Shown: piece by piece, positions 1 through 10,208 of the stretch | How positions within the stretch are numbered: position 1 is the stretch's first letter | How the letters are laid out: each line of letters begins with the position of its first letter | The notes under the pieces: model-generated | Databases searched by the model: none | What the model was told of the DNA's origin: nothing | Seen by the model: only the letters and a program-made list of their open reading frames with translations | NCBI GenBank assembly: GCA_030762895.1 | Contig: CM061068.1 | Span: 81,971,840 to 82,035,839 of the forward strand | Origin: Sophora flavescens | Lineage: Eukaryota; Streptophyta; Magnoliopsida; Fabales; Fabaceae | Length of the DNA: 64,000 nucleotides | Reading direction: 5' to 3' | Program-made: the position numbers and the translations under genes

Positions 1-14
1 ATTAGGCGTTCACA
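1..14 (-). repeat. Ogre-2 3' LTR, terminal 14 bp (rest left of window)
   Basis: The bases end in TTCACA and match the last 14 bases of the Ogre-2 5' LTR at 48012-48025 with one difference. They are followed by the same polypyrimidine stretch that borders the Ogre-1 3' LTR. In element orientation this is the beginning of the LTR (TGTGAAC). Assignment to the same element as 24243-48025 is inferred from continuity across the Ogre-1 target-site duplication. Confidence 0.75.
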
Positions 15-31
15 GCTGCCCCTCTTTACTT
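15..31 (-). other. Ogre-2 polypurine tract
   Basis: Directly next to the LTR terminus the plus strand reads GCTGCCCCTCTTTACTT, so the element strand is a purine-rich AAGTAAAGAGGGGCAGC ending at the LTR. This is the expected position and composition of a plus-strand priming site. The same tract lies after the Ogre-1 3' LTR but is displaced there by element A to about 8480-8500. Confidence 0.7.
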
Positions 32-259
32 GTTTCTTATTAGATAGTAGGTGTAACCGTAGTTAACCTATTATCGTTATAAGAAACGAGTAAAGACATG
101 AACTCCAATTTTGGTCGGGATTCGTAGGCAAGCAAAAGGACCCGTGACTACAAAGCGATTTCCTATAAAGAACCAGTGGGTTGGATTGCCCTATGTGGTC
201 TACACATGAAAAGCTTGCAGGGTGGATCGCCTACTAAGCTTAAAAACAATGATAAAGAG
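32..259 (-). repeat. Ogre-2 3' untranslated region with the start of its tandem array
   Basis: Bases 32-150 match the Ogre-1 sequence after 8500. From about 165 on, diverged monomers of the 3'UTR minisatellite appear (AAGCTTGCAGGGTGGATCG type); the array resumes at 24243 beyond Ogre-1. Bases 255-259 (AAGAG) are the left copy of the Ogre-1 target-site duplication. The open frame across 176-478 spans an LTR boundary and is not a gene. Confidence 0.7.
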
Positions 260-960
260 TGTCGCGACCGTCCCGTCCGGGAGTCGCGAAAAAGGGGGAT
301 AAAAAGACAGAGGAGTCGCCACCAAAATTTTTATTGGGAAAATCTTAGAAAACCCAATTATTTAAAGGTAAACTGGTCTAAAAAAAAGAGAGAGAGAGAT
401 GAGTCCAGGAGTCGGTTACGAGTAGGGAAGGTGTTAGCACTCCACATCGTCCGTTTAAAAAACGGTACCTCAAGTTAATTGTGCAAAAAACCTTTTAATA
501 ACTTTTTAAATATTTGTTTTACCCCAAAAATTATTTACAAGAAAGAATTATTTTTAATTTTAAATTTTTTTACTTTTATTAATTTTTATATTTTTAAATT
601 TATTGTTTATAAAATTAAATGAGATTGAACATGGCACATGAGTCCGCAGGGCAACCTCAAATCTAAAGGACTGAACATGGCACCGTGTCCATAGAGCATC
701 CCTAAAAAAGGAAATGTTTAATTATTTTGATTAATTATTTTAACGTAAAAAGAGACACAAAAAAAGGAAAATTTAGTTTTGGCTTGACAAGATGATTTAT
801 CTTGCTCCTACGTATTCCCGGGTGCAATGGGAAACTCAAAGTCACGTAGTTCTCTTGAAAATGTTTGCTTGGTTGGTTGATTTTAATTTTTGATAAAGGT
901 TTGATTTTTTTGATTTTTTTGTTAAAGAAAGGGATTTTATTTTAAAAATAAATTCACTTT

Positions 961-1500
961 TGCTTAGAGTCCAAGATAGCAGTGCTATACGATAAACCCT
1001 TATAATTCATATGACACTTGAGGATGAACAAGTCCCTACATCAACGTCGTAGATTGTTGCGTGAATTCAAAAGATATTTTTATAAGAATGAAATTGGGTA
1101 AAATTGATTAAAAGTATAAATTAATTAAAAAAACATTTAATATTTTTTAAAGGGGCTTCATTCTTGCACAGGGTTAAAGATAGCAAAGTTATACGATGAA
1201 CCCTTACAATTCATACAACACTTGAGGATGAAAAAAATCATATATCAACATTGTAGATTGTTGCGTGAATTAAAAAAGATTTTATTTATTGAAATTTTAT
1301 TAAAGATACTTAAAAGTATTTATTTATTTATTGTAAAAAAAACTTTGTGAAAATCATTTTTACTTATAAAATAGGAGAACTCACTCTTGCCCAGGGTTAA
1401 AGATAGTGAAACTATACGATAAACCCTTACGATTTTTACAACACTTGAGGACGAAAAAAACGTACATCAACGTTGTAAATTGTTGCGTGAATTCAAACAA
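961..1500. repeat. Three ~200-bp diverged sub-repeats inside the Ogre-1 LTR
   Basis: A unit with a core like ATACGATAAACCCTTA, followed by ACACTTGAGGA and a stretch resembling CATCAACGTTGTAGATTG, recurs at about 961, 1164 and 1388. The spacing is just over 200 bp. The right LTR has the same triplet at about 21917-22460. The Ogre-2 LTR does not show it, so it marks an LTR subfamily. No function is evident. Confidence 0.7.
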
Positions 1501-1877
1501 GCCAATTTAGTTTCAAAACATTTTTAGGAGATATTTATTTGAAACAAGGAACAAAAAGAAGATTTTTTAGTTTTTTGCAAGTTTAGTTTTGGCCCAAATC
1601 TGTAAATCCAAAACAAAAATAAACTAAAAGAACATATCTTAAGCCCAAATCACAAATCATATAAAATTTAGATTCAGGCCCGACTGGAAAAGAGCCCAAT
1701 ATATATTTTTTGACACAGACCACTCATGTCAAAAGCTTGACCCCCCTCCCCCCAAAAAAACTCATCTATTGACCCTAGGTACATTAAGCCCACCGATCAA
1801 CACATATCAATAATTAAACAAAAAAATAAGACCAACTCAGCCCAAACTGCAAGAAGCCCAATAGAACAAGTTAAAAT

Positions 1878-1880
<3 letters not shown>

Positions 1881-1944
<64 letters not shown>
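1881..1944. repeat. (TA)32 microsatellite in the left Ogre-1 LTR
   Basis: Uninterrupted TA dinucleotides. The matching place in the other LTR (about 22857-22872) has only about eight units. The two LTRs were identical at insertion, so the difference arose afterwards by repeat expansion or contraction. Confidence 0.95.
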
Positions 1945-1948
<4 letters not shown>

Positions 1949-3243
1949 TAAATGAAAGAGAGGAAAGTATTTGAGAAGCCTCTGGCTTCTTCTTGTTACC
2001 GATCTGAGCACCAGGGAAAAAGGGGGGGAAGGCTGTGGAGGTCGACCGGCGGCAGGATCACTGCAGATGGCAGCGAGAGGCGTGGGTCACGGATGCGGGT
2101 CTGAACCGTGCGGGCCTGGCGGAAGCGCCGCAGAGCAGCGACTGGAGAGCTCCGCGGCAACGGCTCGTGCACGGCACGGTTGAGCGAAGATCAGTGGTGG
2201 CTACTGGATCTGGTGAGGCGGAGGTCCGACGACGGTCACGATATGGACGAGGACACGCATCACTGTGGCAAGCTCGTGACACAGGTGGCAGATTCGGATT
2301 TGGACGGAGGCGACGAGCTTGTCTGTGCGGTGGTCGGAGGTGGCTGGGAGCAAGGGGAAGAAGATGTGGAGGGAAGAAGAAGAAGAAGATGGGTTCTGAG
2401 TAGAATAAGATGAATGAGAGGAGAAAGATGAAGCAGGGAGGAAGAAGAAGAAAGAAAGAAAGAAAGAAGGATGGGTTTTTTCTGTTTTTTTTTTGGTATC
2501 AGAGAGTATTTGGGTATTTTTTTGTTGATTTGTGATTTGGGAGTGATGGTTGCTAGAGGTTGGAGAGGAGAATATTGAGTTTTTTTTTCTATTGTTGATT
2601 GAGGTGTAAATGTTATGGGAGTTTGTGGCACAGTATGGCTATTGGATGAAGCTATTTTAGAAAATGCCACAAACAGGGAGTCTAGTGTTGAGCTCAAGTA
2701 GCAGGAGAATAAAATTCTGTTTGGCTGTTGGTTTTGAGCAAAAATAGAGTGTGTTTTCTGTGTTTTTGGTTTTTCTCCCCCCTTTTTCTTATTGTCACTG
2801 TTCAATATATAGCACAGGAATGAAGAAGATGACAAAGCTTCTTGTTAGGCCAGCTGGTGTGGGTACAAGTAGTGGGGAGAAAATCAGCTTTTGCTCCACC
2901 ACCTTACTTGGCTGGTGCAAGGGTAGGGAGGGCTGTACCATTAACCACCTTTTTCTGAAAAAGAAGAAGATGACAAAGAGGGGTACAAGTGTGGGAGCAG
3001 GCATTTTTATAATTTTTTTACTTTATTTTTATTTTTTTTAACAAATCAGAATAATAATAAAAAATTTGGTTGGGTTTGGGATAATGGGCCCAAAATATAA
3101 CTTGGAACAAAAATGAAAATGGGCTCCATTTGATGATGTAATGGGCCCAGAATAAAAACATTTTTTTGTTTTATTTTTATTTTTGTCTATTATTTTCTTC
3201 AAAACATTAATTAAAACATCCGGACAAAATTAGGTGTTCACAG

Positions 3244-4636
3244 TGATAGTGTGATTTTACATGATATTTTCTATATACTTTTGCATGCATTTTTCATATT
3301 GATTAGGCATTCTTAGTTTGATTTTTATTAGATTTTCCCTTTGAACGGGTGAAGCGGTTTCTGTGTGTTGTTTTGCAGAAATTGAAGGAAAACTGTGTAT
3401 AGTTGGCTATTATGAAGCTTGGATGAATTTAGAGCTTGAAAAGAGAAGAAAGTGAGCCAAGCAGAATTCTGAAGATTCGCCCCGCGAAACTGGATTCGCC
3501 TCGCGACCCTGAAAGCTGACTGTTCCAGAAACTACAAGTCTTTCTGGTTCGCCTCGCGAACCTTGTCTCGCCTCGCGAGTCTGGAAACCAGAAGCCATCA
3601 CGCCCAGCCCCTGATGCTCCTCACGGGCATATTGGAGAAGAAATTTATGGCCTCGCGTCGCTAGCAGTTGCTTGCCTCGCGAGAGTTCAGGAATGTGAAA
3701 CAAAGAGATTTTTAGCTTTCGCCTCGCGAGACATATCTCGCCTCGTGAACTCGCGCAGAACTGATTGATATAAGTTGCTGTTTTAGGGCAGAATGGAGGA
3801 GTTCTTGGAGGATTAGAGGCAGACTTGGAGGCTGCGGCCAGAAGAGGGTTCAAACCCTGAAGGGGATGTTTTCCTTGCTCTAGGACTGAAAGAAGATTGG
3901 AGAATCCTCCTATGGAGTTTGCTTCATCCCTTCTCTCTTTCTCTTTGTATTCTCTGTTTATGAGTAGTTAAATCCCTGTTGTTGGGATTAGATGTAGCCA
4001 AACTGATTGATTATGTATTTATCCTGACTGATTATTCTATGTTCATGTCTTCATATTAGTGATTAATTTTCTGTGCTTAATGCTTGTTGTGGCTAGCACC
4101 CCCATGACTCGATTTGTGTTTTAGTATGTAATGGAGACGTTCATATTAGAACCGGAATTGAATTTAATCACCTAGTAACCCTTACATCTAGAGATGGAGT
4201 TTGGTTTGCTAGTAATCGCGTAATCCCTAATCCTAATGCAATTTCATTAATCTAGGCCACCTAAGAGATTAGGGTCTATTAGTGGAATTAGGCTCTTGTC
4301 ATCCGAGAGATCGGGACTTGAGTAGTTTAGTGGATTGATTTTAATATCTGAAGCATGAATGGGAGGTATCTAGTCCTGATATTGCATGAGATAGAGGTTT
4401 GGTGAAGTCTGGTCCCAACATATCATTTCTGCACTCCAAGTGTTCGATAAAAAGACAAAAAGATTTTATTTCTTTTCTTTTGTTTATTTTGAATTCTCTT
4501 GATTTCTCTGTTTAGTCTAGATAGTTGCAGAGTTTGTGAATTGGTAGTTGACATCTAATCCCCGTGGATACGATAAACCGGTCTTACCACCGTATTACTT
4601 GCACGACTGGGTATACTTGCCCAGATTCGTCTAACA
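3244..4636 (+). repeat. Element A 5' LTR
   Basis: Starts TGATAGTGTG and ends CGTCTAACA. It matches 7088-8479 base for base apart from scattered differences. Between 3470 and 3750 it carries a cluster of GC-rich palindromic modules of the TCGCGAGGCGA type in otherwise AT-rich DNA. The reverse-strand open frame at 3410-3853 is a by-product of that repetitive cluster. Confidence 0.92.
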
Positions 4637-4642
4637 AGTTTT

Positions 4643-4660
4643 TGGCGCCGTTGCCGAGGA
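4643..4660 (+). other. Element A primer binding site (tRNA-Asp type)
   Basis: TGGCGCCGTTGCCGAGGA begins six bases after the 5' LTR. It matches the plant tRNA-Asp-type PBS used by Athila and related Ty3-gypsy elements with one difference (GAGGA for GGGGA). Confidence 0.85.
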
Positions 4661-4787
4661 TTGGTTTTGCCAATATCATTAGTAACAGAGGAGGCAACTA
4701 ATTTAGACATTTTTATTATTTTTACTTTTCTGTATATATTTGATCTTTTTGTTTTGAGTTTTGTTTGTTCAAGGTGGACTGAAAATC

Positions 4788-5441
4788 ATGGAGACTTATT
4801 ACTTTCCCACCTTGGATGGAGTTACAAAATACCATTTTGGGCCTAATGTAGTCTTGGGAGACTACGGGCTCTGGGGACGTCACTGCCCTCATGCACAAGC
4901 TTATAGTGTGATAATGAAGCATGAGGAGTAATGGGAATGGAAGGAGCAAACACCGTTGAAAGCTGCTCTAGAACAGTATTCCCAAGAGCTATCCGCCTTT
5001 GAGGCCAAGGCACGAGCCAATTGTGACAGTATCGAAACGGTGAAGCAGAACTTCAAAACGCAGGTTGAGGAGATTTGCAAACAATTAGAACAAGAGTCAC
5101 CTGAAGCACGAATTGAGCAAAATCTGGTTTGGGGGATAGTTCTAGAAGAAGACGAAGTGGTAGAGGATTCCACCATGCTTGCTAAGGAATCTGAAATTTC
5201 TGCATTGGACAAATATGTCGGCTTGCATGCATGTGTGGACATTGGTAAGTTAGTCCCTTCCACTGGTCTGGCAAACTTCCTGGTGCAAATGCCATTTGAC
5301 CCGCTAGGAAGTAAGTGCATTATTATAGTTGAAGAGGTCAATGGTGTTTTCACATACTGGCTGGGTGGAGTTGAAGATAAAGTCATACTGATGCTACAAT
5401 CTCCACTCCAAATTCCATTTGATCCGGGAGGAGGATCCTAG
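4788..5441 (+). pseudogene. Element A accessory ORF, one in-frame stop
   Basis: The frame starts at ATG 4788 (METYYFPTLD), meets one TAA at 4929-4931 after 47 codons, and continues in the same frame to 5441. Without the stop it would be about 216 codons. The product has a tyrosine-rich N-terminal part, a charged Glu/Lys/Gln helical stretch likely to form a coiled coil, an acidic linker, and a hydrophobic C-terminal part ending FDPGGGS. There is no CCHC knuckle, capsid-like motif or enzyme motif, and I do not recognise the protein. It occupies the place of gag, just after the PBS, as does the longer ORF of element C, and both have a Tyr-rich start followed by a coiled coil. Function unknown; packaging or RNA binding is a guess. 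Confidence 0.6.
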
Positions 5442-7087
5442 AAAGTCAAGCTAGTGACGTTAAAGAAGCGCTAATTGGGAGGCAACCCAATTTTCCTTTT
5501 CCTTTTCCTTTTTCCTTTTTGTTTAGTTAGATTTGATTTTTGATTTTAAACTCTTGAATAATTTGAGAAGATCAAGAGTTTTCTTTTACTAATAAATTTG
5601 CCAAGTGATTTCAGGGAAAGAAGGAAGGGAGAGCAAGAAGACAAGGAGAAGAGCAAAAAGGGCATAGACAACAAAGCAAACACCCGCTACCGCCTCGGTA
5701 AGCCGTTCCAATTTTTTTGTTTTATTTTATTTTTCTCCTCTTTCCATCTTGATTGTTTACATTGGGGACAATGTAAACTCTTAAGCTTGGGGTAGGGGTA
5801 TTTTGCATTTTCATTTTGCATGTTGCACTCATATAGTTTTGCATGATAGTTTGCATGATCACACAATTAGATTGCCCTTGTTTAGATTTTGCATCCGATT
5901 GTGAGAACTGAGTGCCAAATAATTTGTGATAGTGAAGTGTTGAACCCAATTCTGTTTATTCTCATGATAAGGCTGCAAATGAAAATGTTTGGATGATCTT
6001 GGATAGTTGATAATTAGCATATGGTTCTGAGGATTTGTGTTTTTCATTGAATTCTGAACTAAAATGTGAGATTTTGAGCCAAAGGGGTACTCACTAAAAA
6101 TCTACCCCAATTCTTTGTGTTAGAGTGTTATTCCTCTTGGTTTGTTTTCTCTAGAACTTGACTTGAAACCATTTTGAAGCTTAAAAAATTTTTTGAAAAC
6201 ATTTTTGAAAATGATTGAGGCAATAGGTATTTTTCTGGCCTTCTGAGCTTTGAATGATGAAATGCTACCCCTTAGTTGCCCAATTTTGAGCCTACAAAAG
6301 AATAAAATGCTTTTCTTGGTACCCTGAAATGTTTTGATAAATAAGTTTGATAAGGGACCTTCTAAAGTATTACAAAAAGGGTGAAAAAGGTAGTTGAAAA
6401 AGTTTGGGAAAAGAATCACAAAAAAATAATTCGCTTGATTTGAAAAATCTTCCCTTCTCCAAATAAAAGAAAAAGAAAAGGAAAAAAAAAGAAAAAAAAT
6501 AGAGAAGGGGATGACAAAAAGAAAAGTGAAAAATAAAAAGACAAAGAAAGGAAAGAAAGGTGGAAAAAAATAAATTGAAAACCCAAGAAGGTATTTTAGA
6601 AGGTCATGTTTGCAATGCTTGATGTTTATGTAGCCTTTTGAAATGTCCTTTTCTTGTTATCCCCACCTAATGATTAATCCCATGGCCATGTTACAACCAA
6701 AGAAAAGACCTCTTGATTCTAATTTGTTTTCATTAATAAAGTAGAGATTTGGTTGATAGTCAAGCCTATGGTAGGATTCATACCTTGAGGAAAATTGAGT
6801 GAAATGTCTTATCCCCTAAACACTTGAGTGGTGAGGAAGAGAGCCAAGCAAATGAACAAGCTTGGGGTGAGCTTCAAGTGAGAAATAGTGCCCAAATCAG
6901 TGAGAACATGATTCTAAGGAACCTAAGCCTCTAATTGGACTTGAATTGATTGTCTCTTGCTGAATTGTTTGAATTGCCTGTTACTTGGATTATTTACTCG
7001 GGTTCTTAGTTCACTATCCATGTTCTGTTATTCTAATGGCCTTAGTGATTGCTTGAGGACAAGCAATTGAATAAGCTTGGGGTGATT
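5442..7087 (+). other. Element A conserved non-coding 3' region and PPT
   Basis: There is no credible coding sequence. Blocks recur on the opposite strand in the Athila-like fragment: GGGAGGCAACCC (about 5478, cf. 28709), ATTGGGGACAATGTAA (5761, cf. 28230), and a CCATGGCCATGTTACAACC block (about 6680, cf. 27297 and 43775). The PPT AAGCTTGGGGTGA at 7073-7085 precedes the 3' LTR. Block order is kept while the spacers diverge, so the blocks may be functional RNA or cis elements. Confidence 0.7.
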
Positions 7088-8479
7088 TGATAGTGTGATT
7101 TTACATGATATTTTCTATATACTTTTGCATGCATTTTTCATATTGATTAGGCATTCTTAGTTTGATTTTTATTAGATTTTCCCTTGGAACGGGTGAAGCG
7201 GTTTCTGTGTGTTGTTTTGCATAAATTGAAGGAAAACTGTGCATAGTTGGCTATTATGAAGCTTGGATGAATTTGGAGCTTGAAAAGAGAAGAAAGTGAG
7301 CCAAGCAGAATTCTGAAGATTCGCCCCGCGAAACTGGATTCGCCTCGCGACCTTGAAAGCTGACTGTTCCAGAAACTACAAGTCTTTCTGGTTCGCCTCG
7401 CGAACCTTGTCTCGCCTCGCGAGTCTGGAAACCAGAAGCCATCACGCCCAGCCCCTGATGCTCTTCACGGTAATATTGGAGAAGAAATTTATGGCCTCGC
7501 GTCGCTAGCAGTTGCTCGCCTCGCGAGAGTTCAGGAATGTGAAACAGCAGATTTTTAGCTTTCGCCTCGCGAGACATATCTCGCCTCGCGAACTCGCGCA
7601 GAACTGATTGATATAAGTTGCTGTTTTAGGGCAGAATGGAGGAGTTCTTGGAGGATTAGAGGCAGACTTGGAGGCTGCGGCCAGAAGAGGGTTCAAACCC
7701 TGAAGGGGATGTTTTCCTTGCTCTGGGACTGAAAGAAGATTGGAGAATCCTCCTATGGAGTTTGCTTCATCCCTTCTCTCTTTCTCTTTGTATTCTCTGT
7801 TTATGAGTAGTTAAATCCCTGTTGTTGGGATTAGATGTAGCCAAACTGATTGATTATGTATTTATCTTGACTGATTATTCTATGTTCATGTCTTCATATT
7901 AGTGATAAATTTTCTGTGCTTAATGCTTGTTGTGGCTAGCACCCCCATGACTCGATTTGTGTTTTAGTATGTAATGGAGACGTTCATATTAGAACCGGAA
8001 TTGAATTTAATCACCTAGTAACCCTTACATCTAGAGATGGAGTTTGGTTTGCTAGTAATCGCGTAATCCCTAATCCTAATGCAATTTCATTAATCTAGGC
8101 CACCTAAGAGATTAGGGTCTATTAGTGGAATTAGGCTCTTGTCATCCGAGAGATCGGGACTTGAGTATTTTAGTGGATTGATTTTAATATCTGAAGCATG
8201 AATGGGAGGTATCTAGTCCTGATATTGCATGAGATAGAGGTTTGGTGAAGTCTGGTCCCAACATATCATTTCTGCACTCCAAGTGTTCGATAAAAAGACA
8301 AAAAGATTTTATTTATTTTCTTTTGTTTATTTTGAATTCTCTTGATTTCTCTGTTTAGTCTAGATAGTTGCTGAGTTTGTGAATTGGTAGTTGACATCCA
8401 ATCCCCGTGGATACGATAAACCGGTCTTACCACCGTATTACTTGCACGACTGGGTATACTTGCCCAGATTCGTCTAACA
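7088..8479 (+). repeat. Element A 3' LTR
   Basis: Second copy of the 1.39-kb LTR, starting TGATAGTGTG after the PPT and ending CGTCTAACA. It is followed by CACACTGCCC, where the Ogre-1 PPT resumes. Confidence 0.92.
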
Positions 8480-8600
8480 CACACTGCCCTCTTTACTTGT
8501 TTCTTATCAGATAGTAGGTATAACTGTGGTTAACCTATTATCATTATAAGAGACGAGTAAAGACATGAACTCCCATTTTGGACGGGGTTTGCTGATGAGT
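8480..8600 (-). other. Ogre-1 PPT and proximal 3' untranslated sequence
   Basis: Continues the Ogre-1 sequence interrupted at 3243. The CTGCCCTCTTTACTTG stretch is the complement of the PPT, and the next 100 bases match Ogre-2 at 20-140. No coding content. Confidence 0.75.
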
Positions 8601-9265
8601 GAGAGGATGCATAATTAAAATAGTTTACGGGATGGACTGCCCGTAGAAACTTGAACAGAAAGATAAAAAGCTTACGGAGTCGTTTGTCCGCTGAAGTTTT
8701 AAAACAAGCAGAGAATAAGGGGTATGGTACCCGTCGAAGCTTGACAGAAAAGTTTAAAGCTTGCGAAGTTGGTTATCTGTCGAAGCTTAAAAGGAAATGC
8801 GAAAAGCTTGCGGAGTCGGGCACCCGTCGAAGCTTGAAGTCAAAAGATCTTATGGGGTATGATACTTGCCAAATATAGAAAGCTTGCGGAGTCGGTTATC
8901 CGCCGAAGCCTGAAGAGAAAGGTTAAAAGCTTACGGAGTCGGTTGTCCGCTGAAGCTTGAAAGCAAAAGGATTAAAAGCTTGCGGAGTAGGTTATCCGCT
9001 GAAGCTTGAAAAGAAATGTTAAAAGCTTACGGAGTCGGTTGTCCGCTGAAGCTTGAAAAGAAACGTTAAGAGCTTACGGAGTCGGTTGTCCGCTCAAGCT
9101 TGAAATCAAAAGGATTAAAAGCTTGCGGAGTCGGTTATCCGCTGAAGCTTGAAAATGAATGTTAAAAGCTACGGAGTCGGTTGTCCACTGAAGCTTGAGA
9201 GCAAAAGGATTAAAAGCTTGCGGAGTCGATTATCCGCTGAAGCTTGAAAAGAAAGGTTAAACTTA
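8600..9265 (-). repeat. Ogre-1 3'UTR tandem array, ~48-bp monomers
   Basis: About 13 head-to-tail monomers, each built of AGCTTACGGAGTCGG, a TTGTCCGCTGAAGCTTGA segment and a purine-rich AAAGAAATGTTAAA tail. Monomers differ by a few bases, alternating TTAT/TTGT and TGCGG/TACGG. The array lies between the integrase end and the PPT, the hypervariable 3'UTR of Ogre/Tat elements known to generate satellite DNA. The related array in Ogre-2 is at 24243-25005. Confidence 0.9.
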
Positions 9266-10208
9266 TGATGTCTATGAATTTACGGGGCTTTGTGCTTACG
9301 AAAGATAAATAATTGCAATGCAAAGAGATAATGCATGATACCAGAAATGTCCTATATGCTTGATGAAAACCTCAAATGATTTCAATGTAACACAAGGAAA
9401 GCCTATAATACATTACTATTTTTAATTTTTTTTATCGCTTAGGTGGTTTTTTTTATTATCACCCTTGACCCCTTAAAGTATTGATCACAGACAAGCTCTG
9501 AGATGAACTAAAACAAATGCTGTCTTCGTGGAGAATAAAGGCTAAGCACTTTTGAAAGGGGTACGCTTCCGTTGCAATGATTGTCCCCGTGCTTCTCGTC
9601 AGTAGACCACAGTGCCCTTTGTCGGGAGATCATCTTGTCCTTTCGAACCTTTTGAGATTTTCAAAGAAATTCTAAATGCTTTTGAAGACATCAATACATG
9701 TTTCACATTTCAGTATATGCTTATCATGATGAATGCACACACATAATTGACAAAAGTTAAGAGAAAGAGATAGGGGTAAAAGAATTGGGGGTTAATGTCA
9801 TTATATTTGGACTGAAAAGGTATACAGAGTAGATATTACAATGGAGTATGGAATTGCAAAAAAGTTTGTGGAGTGGAATCACATCTCCTCAAGTGACACC
9901 TCTTTCCATGACTAGTGTTAGTATCCCTCATACTATCTTGACTGCTTACTAATCAACATCCGAGAATGCTATCTGCCCTGGTCTTCATGCATCTAGCCCA
10001 TTGATTACCCCAGTTCATTGGCTTGACGACACTTCCATTGTTTATTTTATTTTTTGAACCCTAACTTTTGCCTAGACCGCCTTTTCAGGTTTTCAGCCTA
10101 GCGGGTTGGTCTAACTTTTGCTTAGACTGTCTTTTCAAATTTTCAGCCTAACGAGCTTTTCTTCTTTTCATTTTTTCACTTTTTTTTTCTTCTTCTTGGG
10201 AAATGCAG
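9266..10208 (-). other. Ogre-1 3' spacer between tandem array and integrase
   Basis: AT-rich sequence without a credible gene. It is colinear with Ogre-2 at 25010-25552, including ACCCCTTAAA and CATGATGAATGCACACAC blocks. It holds two copies of a short motif resembling CCTAACTTTTGCCTAGAC followed by TTTTCAG near 10060-10150. Confidence 0.6.

Larger units (their letters stand above)
260..3242 (-). repeat. Ogre-1 3' LTR
   Basis: Plus-strand sequence runs from TGTCGCGACC to GGTGTTCACA, giving TGTGAACACC...GGTCGCGACA in element orientation with TG/CA ends. It aligns along its length with 21203-24237. Contents: three diverged sub-repeats near 961-1500, a (TA)n tract at 1881-1944 and a CpG-rich patch at about 2035-2400. 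The patch gives long open frames on both strands that do not look like proteins. The inner end is disrupted by element A at 3243/3244. Confidence 0.92.
3244..8479 (+). mobile_element. Element A: non-autonomous Athila-related LTR retrotransposon
   Basis: Two LTRs (3244-4636 and 7088-8479, about 1.39 kb each, TGATAG...TAACA) differ at only scattered positions. The PBS at 4643-4660 and the PPT at 7073-7085 are in place. The target-site duplication is CACAG (3239-3243); the right copy survives as CACA(C) at 8480-8484 with one base lost. The 2.45-kb interior has no Gag, protease, RT, RNase H or integrase; it holds one short ORF (4788-5441) and a long AT-rich non-coding 3' region. The site straddles the boundary between the Ogre-1 3' LTR and its PPT. 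The tRNA-Asp-type PBS and the 3' module point to Athila-type partners. The similar LTRs suggest a recent insertion. Confidence 0.9.

Noticed and set aside
2260..2835. Reverse-strand open frame rich in Ser, Leu and Lys
   Set aside because: LTR sequence; low-complexity runs come from GAA/CTT microsatellites, and the same place in the other LTR is not open across its length.
3410..3853. Reverse-strand open frame with repeated SREA/SRGE
   Set aside because: Reading of the palindromic LTR modules; the copy at 7254-7696 is frame-disrupted.
4661..4846. 61-codon ORF right after the PBS of element A
   Set aside because: It overlaps the METYYF frame in another frame and is AT-driven hydrophobic sequence.
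8600..9265. Regular ~48-bp repeats as a possible CRISPR array
   Set aside because: Monomers are head-to-tail with no unique spacers, and the array lies in an Ogre 3'UTR in plant DNA.
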